From: Acanthococcus lagerstroemiae
Lineage: Eukaryota > Arthropoda > Insecta > Hemiptera > Eriococcidae
Length of the DNA: 64,000 nt
Reading direction: 5' to 3'
Assembly: GCA_031841125.1 (NCBI GenBank)
Contig: CM063106.1
Location: 11,904,001 to 11,968,000 of the forward strand
Each line of letters begins with the position of its first letter. The stretch's first letter is position 1. Below, piece after piece: positions 35,380-44,925 of this stretch. The notes below the pieces were generated by a model. That model saw nothing but the letters and a program-made list of their open reading frames with translations. It did no database searches and was not told where the DNA came from. The translations under genes were made by a program, and so were the position numbers.

Positions 35380-35485
35380 CTTCGGCCACTGATGCGATAC
35401 TCGAAAGGGTAGTTTCCGGGGCCGAGGGTGCGGTGTCATAGAGACCACTTTGGCATGCGTGCATCGCCATACGTCCCACCACACG
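35380..35485 (-). repeat. GC-rich dispersed repeat, copy 2
   Basis: Reverse complement of the block at 7057-7190 (CGAAAGGGTAGTTTCCGG, CCACTTTGGCATGCG, GCCATACGTCCC). The neighbouring 35220-35380 is also GC-rich, in sharp contrast to the window average. Confidence 0.65.
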
Positions 35486-35611
35486 ATAAGTTGGCTATTG
35501 CTGAATGTGCAGATCTTCAACCGAGCTTTTAGCTGGCTATCAGGTTCGAGGAAAATGTTAGAGCTATCAGCTATTAGCTACTGGCTATCAGCTATTTTTC
35601 AGTCCCTGAGA

Positions 35612-36655
35612 GTGGATATTCAGATAAATTAAAACGAACTAAATACGAACGAAATGTACAGTTCGGTCGAAAACCTCGGTATCAAGTGGGTGGTCCAGCA
35701 AAATGTGCAAGAGAGGAAGGTGGTTCATCAACTTTGAAAAGTGAAATTTAGAGGTTCAGAGAAACTATATAGCTCAATCCATTTTGACAACTGTTACGAG
35801 AGACAAAAAACGTATGCACGAATGGGGCTAGTTTCTGTTTGAAAGACCGAATTTTGGCGATGAATTTTTGCGGTGAGGGTGGTAGCTTTGAACGAAATTG
35901 CTAGTTTGGCCTATAAAAATGGCGTGAACTCGCAATTATTGTGAAGAAAGGAAGACATAAACGTATGCACGGGACTGGTTTTGTTGAAACGCCGAACTTT
36001 AAGATGTACTTTTTAGGGAAGGAAGGAGTTTTTAACGAAGTCGCTCAACTGGCTCTTAAAGGAAGCCACAATTTTCCTAATTTTGTTTGTCAAAATCAAC
36101 TTGTTGGAAAGTCCTTGCCTAAAAATCCTTTCACCCGGATCGAAAAGACGAAATTGATATGCCAGCCGATACTAATACAGTGGTCAAGTTCGTTCGTCGA
36201 TACGCCTATTTTCGCACTGAACACGAAATTCCATTCCATCGCGATAACTATGCGTAACTAATTTACTAATATACGTTACTACGTTCGACAAACTCAATTC
36301 AGATTATTCGTTTCCAGCGACTCGTAACCTGTTATCGGAAAGTCTCGACGTACAAATTTCGGACTCGACTAATGCAATAAAACACTGCGGATGGACCTGC
36401 GAAAAAATGGTCCATAAATTTCCAAATTACATAACTCCTGTAGTTGATTGATTCCTATAAGTACATAATTTTTATGCTCTTGCGTTTTTCCATCATATAG
36501 AGCATAAAATTCACGTCCCTGCGCATGAGTAGGTGTTTTCAACGCGCATGAGGTATGAGACAGAATGACTTGGGCCAAATTCCAAGATACAGAAGAAACA
36601 AAAATCACATATGTTTTCATGGTTCAATACGATTACCAAATTATTAATCCAATGT
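35612..36655. other. Intergenic, no supported gene
   Basis: The frame at 35941-36261 (106 codons) has no recognisable domain, repeat match or splice context. Confidence 0.35.
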
Positions 36656-36659
36656 CATG

Positions 36660-36990
36660 GTCATGGAAGCGTGACTACATTCGAAAAGTCCTGTAAAGAA
36701 AAGACTTGAACACACTTGCTCATTAGGTCCTTATTCCAGGACATCGTGAGAATACGTTGAATCATTGCCATACACTGGCGATTGACGATCACGAAGTTGC
36801 ACGATCTGTTCGAACTTCCATCAGTGTTACTATGGACGTTCAAAATGTCTTGCAAAAAGGACCTAAACACACATGTTTATTAGGTTCCTTTTCCAGTGCA
36901 TTGCAAACAGTTGAAATATGGCGATCATGAATTTGCAGGATCTTCTCGAATTTCTGCAGTCACGATTACCGCTGCACATATGCGTGTCTT
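36660..36990. repeat. Tandem duplication, unit about 170 bp
   Basis: Two diverged units. ACTTGAACACACTTGC, CATTAGGTCCTTATTCCAG and GCGATTGACGATCACGAAGT (36703-36800) recur as CCTAAACACACATG, TATTAGGTTCCTTTTCCAG and GCGATCATGAATTTGCA (36863-36940). No reading frame is conserved between the units. Confidence 0.55.
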
Positions 36991-37657
36991 CCCACTGTCG
37001 ATTAGCTCGACAAAATAACGCGAGTTCGAATTCAGTCCATGTGGAGAGCGCCCACACCCATCACCCATTCCTATTTCATTCCCACAGCAAGCCACCAATA
37101 CATAAAGATATAACGACTTTATAAACACCGTGTATTTCGCGATGCTTATTATAATACGTATTCGATTTTCATCTATCACTGGAACCTTATAATTTACAAA
37201 TCAACTGTCAACATTTTGAGCGTATTTAAAAGCGAACTCTCTCGCCACCACTTCAGTGTGGTCTAGTCGGTTAGCCCAGTCAACGCCGGCGAACACGTGC
37301 CAATAACGAAGTGTATAATCGTATAACAAGTACAATCTACGAGAAAATCATTCGCGAATACTTTTGCTACGAAATGGTCGCCATGTAATCGACGCATCTG
37401 CTGGTATTTGCAGACACGACGTACACGAAAGTATGTATTGTTTGATCGCTAATCAATCGACAGGTCATGAGTAAGTATATCAACTGTGTAACCGCGTCGA
37501 CCGGACGGAACTTTCGAAGGGACGCGAATGTTTCGTAACTGGATGCGGATTACACGCTTCGCATGCCTTTTCGCTAAACGCGTAAATATCGCCGATAGTA
37601 CGTAAGAACGGGGCTGCATGTGAGATACACGCTTTAAAACAGCCCTCTGTCACGCAG
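36991..37657. other. Sequence upstream of the protease exon, no exon identified
   Basis: Upstream protease exons (signal peptide, any CLIP or linker domain) would be expected here or further upstream. None could be placed: the protease frame meets a TGA at 37621. Confidence 0.35.
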
Positions 37658-40600
37658 GCGTCTTTCAGAAGAGGAGCGGATTCCCGAAATTTCCTTTTGC
37701 GAATGCGTCCAAATGTTCGGAATGCGGTACCCGGACTGTGCAACACCAACCGGATAAGATAGGTCCCGACCGACCCACTTCTAAAATTGTCGGGGGCAGC
37801 TTGGCTCCGTACGGTGCGTATCCGTGGCAGGTAACTAGAAATTCAAATTCAATACGGATGGTAAATAAAATATAATTACAAAAATCAGTACAGTTAGAGT
37901 TTAGAAAGTTGGATGAAACATAAAATAGGGGAAGAAAGTTCACATTGAATTTTCAATTAATAATTTCTAAATTCTGTTTTCATCTATAAACAAAATCGAT
38001 AACGGGTCGTGTAACCACGCCAGTTCGAACGAACAAGGCATTACAATCACAGGGCATGTTACCACCAGATCTGAACGATTGAGACTGTTGTGTGCATGTC
38101 GTAGACAGCTTACTCAATGTCAAGCAAACACGAAAGTCGCGCGTCAGAAACAATAAAATCGATGTTGGTAAATATTTTATATAAGAGAAGTTCCAATTTT
38201 CTCCCAATTTTCTACAAAAATTGTCCCTCAAATTTTTTCAAGGAAAATTATGTCTTCATTAAGACGAAGGGGAAGCAGTTTTTATTTTTCGATTTGTGTC
38301 ATCGACTAGGGTTTAAAAGTTGTATTTTGGTTCAAGAAGCAAAGTCCACAAAATTTCATTAGAAAATGTTGATCTTCACTAGTTGACCACTGAGCTTGAC
38401 ATTTTGGAAATTGGCATATAAATTGTGGAAAATGGGAGTTCTCGAGTTAGAGGAGGGAAGTAGTGCTTTTGAATGTACGAGGTGATTTCTAAAGCTTTCT
38501 AGTATAACTGGTCAGCTCAACACATCACTAATTGGTAACAAAACAAGTTTGGCAAAATTTGACGTTAAATTTGAAATAAGCGAGAAACATGCGTTTAGGA
38601 ACACTGTTTCTTCTCCTCTTACTTCAATCAAGAAACTCCCAGTTTTCTTATTTCATACGCTAATCCCAAACATTTCAAGCACCACGGGGAAACTGTAGAG
38701 GTCAACATTTTCAAATTAAATTTTGCATACCTTAGGTTTACACCAAATTTAAAGCCTAAATCAATGTCAAAATTGAAAAAAAAAAAACTTTTCAACTCTA
38801 TTCTAACCATAACAAGAAAGGTCGCTTCGCGACCTTGTAATAAGGTCGGCCTTTCAGCTGAAGTTTGGTGGGCGGCTATTTCACTAACCAACTTTAAACA
38901 AAAAGTACGCGATCGCACTTGGATGTAAGGGAACCAACAAGCAAAATATGTTTTTTGAGAACACGTGATTTTAAGTTCAAGAGCCATGTAGAAACTATAT
39001 GATATAGCGTTTACTTATAAGCTTTGATCAACGTGAGCACACATTTTTGAATCGGGGACCCAACTCCAGAAAATCTTACTTTCTACGCTCTTTCCAACAA
39101 TACTAACAACTCATTTTGTTTACAAATGTCCATTGGTCCACGCGGATGCTAATTTCAGCAAGAATCATACACAATAATATTACAAACTCACAAAATGAAC
39201 TACTTTCATTGATTCCTTATGTTGATACCTCGAGTCACTTTTGCAGAGACTGTAAGCACAATGTAAAACCATCTTCCTATCAGTTTCTTTTACACACAAT
39301 TACGTTCACTATTATATTTAAAACCATAAGCAATGCAATTCATTCGCGTGTATCGTTTGTTTGTCCCCATATCTACTTACATTTAAAACCGCAAATTATT
39401 ATTATTATTATTATTTCCATTGTATAAGGCTCAGCTGCGCCGACCCTAGAAATGATAAATACCTCCTGAAACAGTGTTGGAAGAACGCAAAAATCAACGT
39501 TTCCGTTCTTTCTTTTCTAACTGCATGGTTCTCATTCATGTTTTTTGTTCTCCTTATCCAAAAATTACCAACGTTCCCGTTCTCATTCCTATTCCCAATT
39601 TTGTTCCCACCTTGGTTCTATTCCCGTTTCTCGTTCTCATTCTGAATCCCGTCACATTCTCGTTCTCATTCTTGTTCTGAGAACGAGAACACGCCGTTTT
39701 TCTTTTCGTTCGTTCTTCCAACATCCGAGTACTGCAGTTTGATTTTTTTCATTTAAAAAATATATAACTGATGATTTTAGGCTTTCAGAATTTTACTTTT
39801 GCGCCAGCTGCACAGGTGTTAGAAGAACGCAAAAATCATCTAGTTCCCGTTCTCGTTTGTTCTTCTCTAACTGCATGGTTTTTGTTCATGTTTCTCGTTC
39901 TCTGCCTTGTCCCATAATTACCAACGTTCCCGTTTCCCGTTCTCAATCCCATCATGTTCTTGTTCTCGTTCTGAGAAGGAGAAGGAGAACATGCCGGTTT
40001 TCTTCTCGTTCTCATTCGTTCTTCCTACACTGTTCCTAATCGCACCCTCTTATCTATACATACTATAAAATAGTCTGTATTAATCTTAATCAAAACATTT
40101 CAAAAATGCAGTAAGTGCACATTCATTTTAAACACTGGACTAGGAAGGTCTTAGTCAAGGGGGGGGGGGTACTGGTCGCTACATTACATATCCCGTCATC
40201 TTTTTGCTATACTTAATGCGCTAAAATGGGTTATTCTTCAAAAGTGATGATATTTCAGTCCCCAGCCGTTATCTCACAAGTTATTAATGATTAAGGCTAG
40301 GATTTTTATGTAAACGCATATTTATTCTTGTAATACATTATCTTTGCGAATCATGAAATTTTGAATCCGTATGTAAAAGTTTATAGCGCATATTTTTGCA
40401 TATTTAGGCCATAAATGCATAAAAATGCATATTTTCGCTGAAAAATAGCAGAATATCGCATATATGCTGCATATTTGAGGTTGTTTAGCACATATTTTCC
40501 CAAAAACTGGCCAAAAATCACATCTATTGACAACATTTCCACAATTCTCACGATTTTCTAAAAAAAAAAAAAAAAGTGTTTGCTCTTTGCTGTAAGCTGC

Positions 40601-43600
40601 TGGAAGAAGGTCGGCTGAAGACTAGAAAATTAGAGACAAGAAAAAAAACCTATTGGTAGCCACGTTTAAGGTTTTTTTTTTCTACATAAAAGCTTATTCA
40701 AAGCTTTAAACTGCGAAGCTGCAAACTGCAATTGTGATTTTGATGATATAATGAAATTTTCGTTAAAACGAATGACTCTATGCTTCGAAAACCCTACATT
40801 TCGATACCCATGAGGGTGCAGTTTTATAGCGCATATTTCCGTTTTTTTAGCGCATAGAAATCCTAGTCCTATTAATGATACGTTTTTCCCCATCGTTGAT
40901 AGATGGACGCTGTTCAGCAAAAAAGAACCAACCCACATTTGTAAACAAAATGAGTTATTAGTATCGTTGGAAAGAGCCTAAAAAGTAGAATTTTTCAAAA
41001 TTGGGCCTCCAATTCAAAAATGTGTATTCACGTTGAAAACAGCTTATCAGTAAACGCTATGCTATATAGTTTCTACATGGTTCTTGAACTTCGAATCACG
41101 TGTTCTCAAAACGCGGATTTTGCTAGTTGGTTCCCTTCTGCTGAACAGTGTCCAGATATGACTGAATTCTACTTTTTCAAGGTTTCAGAAGAAAATTTCC
41201 AGTGACGTCACGGAGTGAGTTACTGCGTGGTTACTGTTAGCAAAATACCAATCTTTGTTTCCTTTCCAATGAACGTATCGACTCCCATAAGGAAAACACA
41301 CGGAGCAAAGATCAATATGTTACTACCTGAGAATAAGTAATTTGTTAAAAACCACAAGTTTATTAGCAAATGCGCAGAACCTTCTGGATTAGAATATGTA
41401 CTTTTGGTTTCCAACAAATTTCTTATTCTCAGGTAGTACCTAACACATAGATCTTTGCTCCGTGTGTTTTCCTTATAGGAGTCCAAGACTGATAGAATTA
41501 CAGGATTGGCCCACTTCGCCAGGCGCAAACATGTTAATGACGTCACTGTACTGAAACTCACACTGGCCGTCTACAGGAATACAGCTTTTTTCAATTTTTA
41601 CTCATAATTGATGTCCTCAACATATTTTTCCATTATTTTTACCACACACAACATGCAATTGGCTACCGTTTAAAAAAAAGAAGAGCCCTCTACAGCAAAA
41701 ATTGAATTTTCCCATTACTTTCTTATGAAGTGAATCTCGGTGCGGGCGAGACGGGAAGAATTGTTGCGGGTTGCCTACCCAAGTGGGCCAACCTTGTAAT
41801 TCTATCAGTCTTGATGGGAGTCGATACGTTCGTTGGAATGGAAACAAGATGGGTATTTTGCTAACAGTAACCACGCAGTAACTCACTCCGTGACGTCACT
41901 GGAAAACATGCCCATTGCGTCCAATTGCGTCTTCATAGCTGAGAGTCAGAGTTACCAACCTTGAAAATTGTCCCTCGATTTTTTGTCTTTCGGCATGGCT
42001 CTTTTCCAACCAATCACAAAACAGGAGTTTTAATATTTTTTCGTCGCAAATAATGGTCAAGTACATTCTTATCAGAGCAATAAGGTCCGCATATCAAATT
42101 CCGTTTCTTTTTGACGAGACTCGTGCATTCGCGTATTATTGTCGAAAATTAATGAGTTAAAAAAAGTGTCTTTCGGCATGGTCATCTTTATGCAACGACA
42201 GACGTTCATCGTCCAAAAATAATTACATCTAATTAATGGGTTAGTATGCCTTTATCAACTCTCCATATAATTTTTTGTTTTGGAATATACTAATTGACAA
42301 CAGAACACTTCGTTCGCCATTGTCTTTCAACATGGCATTCATTTTGATTGGCATTAGGATTTAAACCTGCACTAGAGTGCGCTGCAAAATTACCTGCGCG
42401 GGTGTTAGCGGGTGAAAATGAGTGAATGATCATGTGTACTTTCAAATAGAAACACTAAAACCGTTCAATCGCAACATTATACAACGGGTATCAGGTGTTA
42501 CGGAACCTAATTATGAAGTTCATTTTATTACCTAAAATTAATTAGTATTGTCATCACATGTTACCTCTCCGCCCTCAAAGCTAACACTGTTTCTCTAGTA
42601 CCTCTACTTTCTCTAAAACCAAACTGATCATCTTCCCTAGTTCTGCATCTATTCTATTCTCAATTCTCCTGTAAATTATCTTAGCTCTGGTATTCTCTTT
42701 TATCATGAATACAACATACTAATTTGTACAATTTATCAAGTACACATTCTCCTAAGTTCTGTAATAATTCAGCTGGTGTCTCATCCACTCCTGGAGCTTC
42801 CCTTTCTTCAAATCTCTCAATGCTTTGTCTAATTTACCTCTTAAGATTGAGTCTCCTCTCTCAGTAGTGGGAAATACGACTAATCCATGAAAAACAAGAA
42901 AAAATCAAGTTCAAACACATTCCTTCACTGCCGGACAGGGACTACCTTCCATACATGCATCTCGAACTAAATATTCTAGACTCTGAGACCTAAATACTAG
43001 TATTATCGAAAATTCACTCCCAAAATGTCGTATCATGTCGCTTCGAGGGGCAAGATTAGCACGACCAGACATGCACTCGTGATGTTGAAATCATCAATAT
43101 TTCCGAAAATTGAGTAATCTTTCGCCAATTACAAGGAGTTTGTTATCGCACCCTTCAAAATGTCACTCAGTAGCCTCACCACCTGTCGAGAATTCGAACA
43201 TCCAATAAATTCCGAACATAAAAATCCATCCACTTACAAACGTCAAAATACTGCGTTCGAAGAGATTTCGTTTAATCCCAGCTCATCGGAAACACTTCCA
43301 CGAAATACGCGTTTCACTCTCTTATCTTGCACTCGCATTTAGTCTCTTAATCCTCTAGTTTTATGAAAGTCACCTCTGAAGTGTAATCAACTCATTTACA
43401 CGTAAGAGGCAAAATTAAATGTACAATCCAGACAGCACTATTAATTTTCCGAAAATCCATCTGATTCAAATTTTCTGACTTTTTCGTACGCTCTAGGTAG
43501 AAATACAAACTTTACAAGACAAAAATACCTGGGAACACCACTGCGGTGGCGCCATAATTGGTAAAGACGTTATTCTGACAGCCGCCCACTGCCTGCAACG

Positions 43601-44663
43601 CAAGTCAAAACATGATTTACGAGTATTGATAGGAAAACATTCGCTGGGCGAACGTGATCAATTTCAGATAATCTACAACGTAGCACGGACAGTGGTGCAC
43701 CCGGACTTCAGGAAAGGTGCGTATACAAGCGGATCATCGAGATATATTTCAACTAGTCGATTAAGATACAAAAGACATCGATAAATGCGGAAAGAATACG
43801 AGTAGGCTAAAAACTAGGTCTATTTTGGAAGGACGGGAGGGGGAGGAAAGCCTTTACGTTCCTAATGCATCGCTGGTAACTCCTATTCCCATTTTCGTTT
43901 TGGCAACTGAAGCCTTTAGAATGGACCGTTATCCGCGGATTCGCCAAAATTTTACAAATTAATAGTCAGTTTCTACTCTAAGCAATTGATGATTCTGATA
44001 TCACTCCAGAGGGCCCACATAGCAACGATATTGCCCTACTTAAGCTTCAAGTCAATGAGAGTACAGCCGGCGGTATCACATGTAACTCTCACGTGCACAC
44101 GATATGCCTTCCGGAAACCAACATACGCTCCAAGGACGTCGGGGATTGGTGCACTGTATCCGGATGGGGCACACAAACAGGTACGAAAGACGACGTTCTA
44201 ATGATTGTCATAAAACCAAACATTCACTAATATGCTCGAAAAATTTACAATAGATGGCTCGAGCAGCATTTCCAGAGTTCTACAGGCGGCCTCGGTTCCT
44301 CTATTAGACTTGGCAACATGTAGACAGATGGATGTGTATGGATCAGCTCGACATCAAACAATACTGGATAGTATGATATGCGCTGGAACGTTAGAAGGCG
44401 GAGTGGACGCATGTGGGGGCGACTCTGGAGGTCCATTAGCGTGCAAAGTTAATGGTAAGGGAGAGTAGTCAGAACTCGGGGTTACCATAACGAAGTAAAC
44501 AAGAAGTGATCTAAATAACAGTTGTTGTTTTCCAGGACGCTTCGTACTACTTGGAGTGGTGTCGTGGGGAGATGGCTGTGCCCAGAAAAACAGACCAGGA
44601 GTCTACACCCGTGTTTCGTACTTCTTGCCGTGGATCGAGAATTCTCTTATGTCGATGGAGTAA
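37658..44663 (+). CDS. Trypsin-like S1 serine protease (5' end missing)
   Basis: Secreted-type endopeptidase, family S1. Exons: about 37658-37830 (5' edge uncertain), 43497-43716, 43983-44180, 44254-44454 and 44536-44663 (TAA); all junctions are GT-AG and the frame is kept. The first exon carries a short linker with SECGTRTV and the activation site [18 protein letters not shown] (the new N-terminus is Ile at 37786). The catalytic triad is present: His in LTAAHC (exon 2), Asp in SNDIALLKL (exon 3), Ser in [11 protein letters not shown] (exon 4). DACGGDSGG puts Asp at the S1 pocket position, predicting cleavage after Arg or Lys. [18 protein letters not shown] closes the domain. From Ile there are 263 residues, slightly long for the domain. 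No signal peptide, CLIP or other N-terminal domain was found. Intron 1 is 5.7 kb and full of repeats. Likely a zymogen of an immune, digestive or cuticle cascade; which one cannot be told. Confidence 0.92.
38927..39140 (-). mobile_element. GGACGCTGTTCAGC-family MITE, truncated copy
   Basis: Retains GTAAGGGAACCAACAAGCAA, AAGTTCAAGAGCCATGTAGA, TTTTTGAATCGGGGACCCAA and TCATTTTGTTTACAAATG. Both terminal GGACGC ends are lost. Lies in protease intron 1. Confidence 0.8.
39475..39723. mobile_element. GAACG-repeat MITE, copy A
   Basis: Ends TGTTGGAAGAACG and CGTTCTTCCAACA are perfect inverted repeats. The interior is made of CGTTCTC and ATTCC variants with TAACTGCATGGTT, ATTACCAACGTTCCCGTTCT and TTCTGAGAACGAGAACA. 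Strand composition is strongly biased (pyrimidine-rich on +). Non-coding, although it yields 60-100-codon phantom frames. Confidence 0.75.
39817..40029. mobile_element. GAACG-repeat MITE, copy B
   Basis: Ends TGTTAGAAGAACG and CGTTCTTCCTACA. The interior repeats the phrases of copy A in the same order (AACTGCATGGTTTTTGTTCA, ATTACCAACGTTCCCG, TTCTGAGAAGGAGAAGG). It lies 93 bp from copy A in direct orientation, so this is a local tandem pair. Confidence 0.75.
40030..40904. other. Protease intron 1 sequence, no gene
   Basis: Repeated GCATATTT and TAGCGCATATTT phrases around 40380-40500 and 40826 suggest a small unassigned repeat. A poly-G tract is at about 40160. Confidence 0.4.
40905..41153 (+). 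mobile_element. GGACGCTGTTCAGC-family MITE, copy 2
   Basis: 249 bp, with ends GGACGCTGTTCAGC and GCTGAACAGTGTCC, flanked by AGAT on both sides (40901-40904 and 41154-41157). AGAT is not self-complementary, so this is the best evidence that the family makes a 4-bp target duplication. In protease intron 1. Confidence 0.85.
41193..41915. mobile_element. Long-TIR foldback element with internal hairpin (family B, copy 2)
   Basis: Outer arms: 41196-41290 (TGACGTCACGGAGTGAGTTA, CTGCGTGGTTACTGTTAGCA, CGTATCGACTCCCAT) and the inverted copy at 41815-41905. A second palindrome interrupts the left arm (about 41281-41482; arms GGAAAACACACGGAGCAAAG and complement). Inside that boundary the outer arms continue with AAGACTGATAGAATTACA and TTGGCCCACTT (41487-41518), mirrored at 41775-41812. 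So a hairpin element landed in the arm of a larger foldback element. Non-coding. In protease intron 1. Confidence 0.8.
42359..42456 (+). repeat. Near-identical 95-bp dispersed repeat, copy 1
   Basis: TTTAAACCTGCACTAGAGTG, CGCTGCAAAATTACCTGCG, AGCGGGTGAAAATGAGTGA and TGATCATGTG...ACTTTCAAATAGAAA match 57446-57541 with only a few differences. It lies in protease intron 1. Sequences outside the block do not match. Confidence 0.75.
42545..42870 (-). mobile_element. LINE RT fragment
   Basis: On minus: [17 protein letters not shown] (near 42800-42755) and [20 protein letters not shown] (near 42640-42580) are two consecutive RT blocks (usual forms G-x-D-x-x-x-A-E-x-L and Q-x-G-F-R-x-x-x-x-T). Frameshifts lie between them. 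In protease intron 1. Confidence 0.8.
42871..43496. other. Protease intron 1, 3' part
   Basis: No repeat or exon recognised; ends at the acceptor CTCTAG (43491-43496). Confidence 0.4.
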
Positions 44664-44925
44664 ACCCGGAAACATAAAAAAACTACCTCAAACTAAAATC
44701 CTGTGATATTTGAAAACATAAGCTTCATTTTCAAGTGCTATTAATTTTGTTCAAACATAGAAAGTTGACAAAATGGTAACTTGGGACAGAGTGTTTAGGA
44801 AAGGACATTCGTTCTTCGATCTTGCACCAAACAAAAGTCTCAATACAACTGTAACTACAGAAACGTTATCTGTAAGTCATATCCAGTAATCTGTTTTACT
44901 CGAACCTCGAGAATACTCACAAGAA

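Larger units (their letters stand above)
33951..35611. mobile_element. Large hAT-like composite with TAGCTATTGGC subterminal repeats
   Basis: The outer ends CAGGGACTGAA (33951) and TTCAGTCCCTG (ending 35611) are inverted. Both inner borders carry many TAGCTATTGGCTAT-type motifs (33970-34140; 34502-34545; 35488-35600), as subterminal repeats in hAT elements do. No 8-bp duplication is evident outside. Inside are a 189-bp MITE, an R1-like RT fragment, GAACG-repeat sequence and a GC-rich block, so it is heavily invaded. Confidence 0.6.

Noticed and set aside
35062..35520. 152-codon minus frame
   Set aside because: It crosses the GC-rich repeat and a GAACG block; only the part shared with 7057-7190 looks non-random, and that is described as a repeat.
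39361..39742. ORFs of 65-94 codons rich in Phe, Ser and Arg
   Set aside because: They are translations of the CGTTCTC repeat of the GAACG MITE in several frames.
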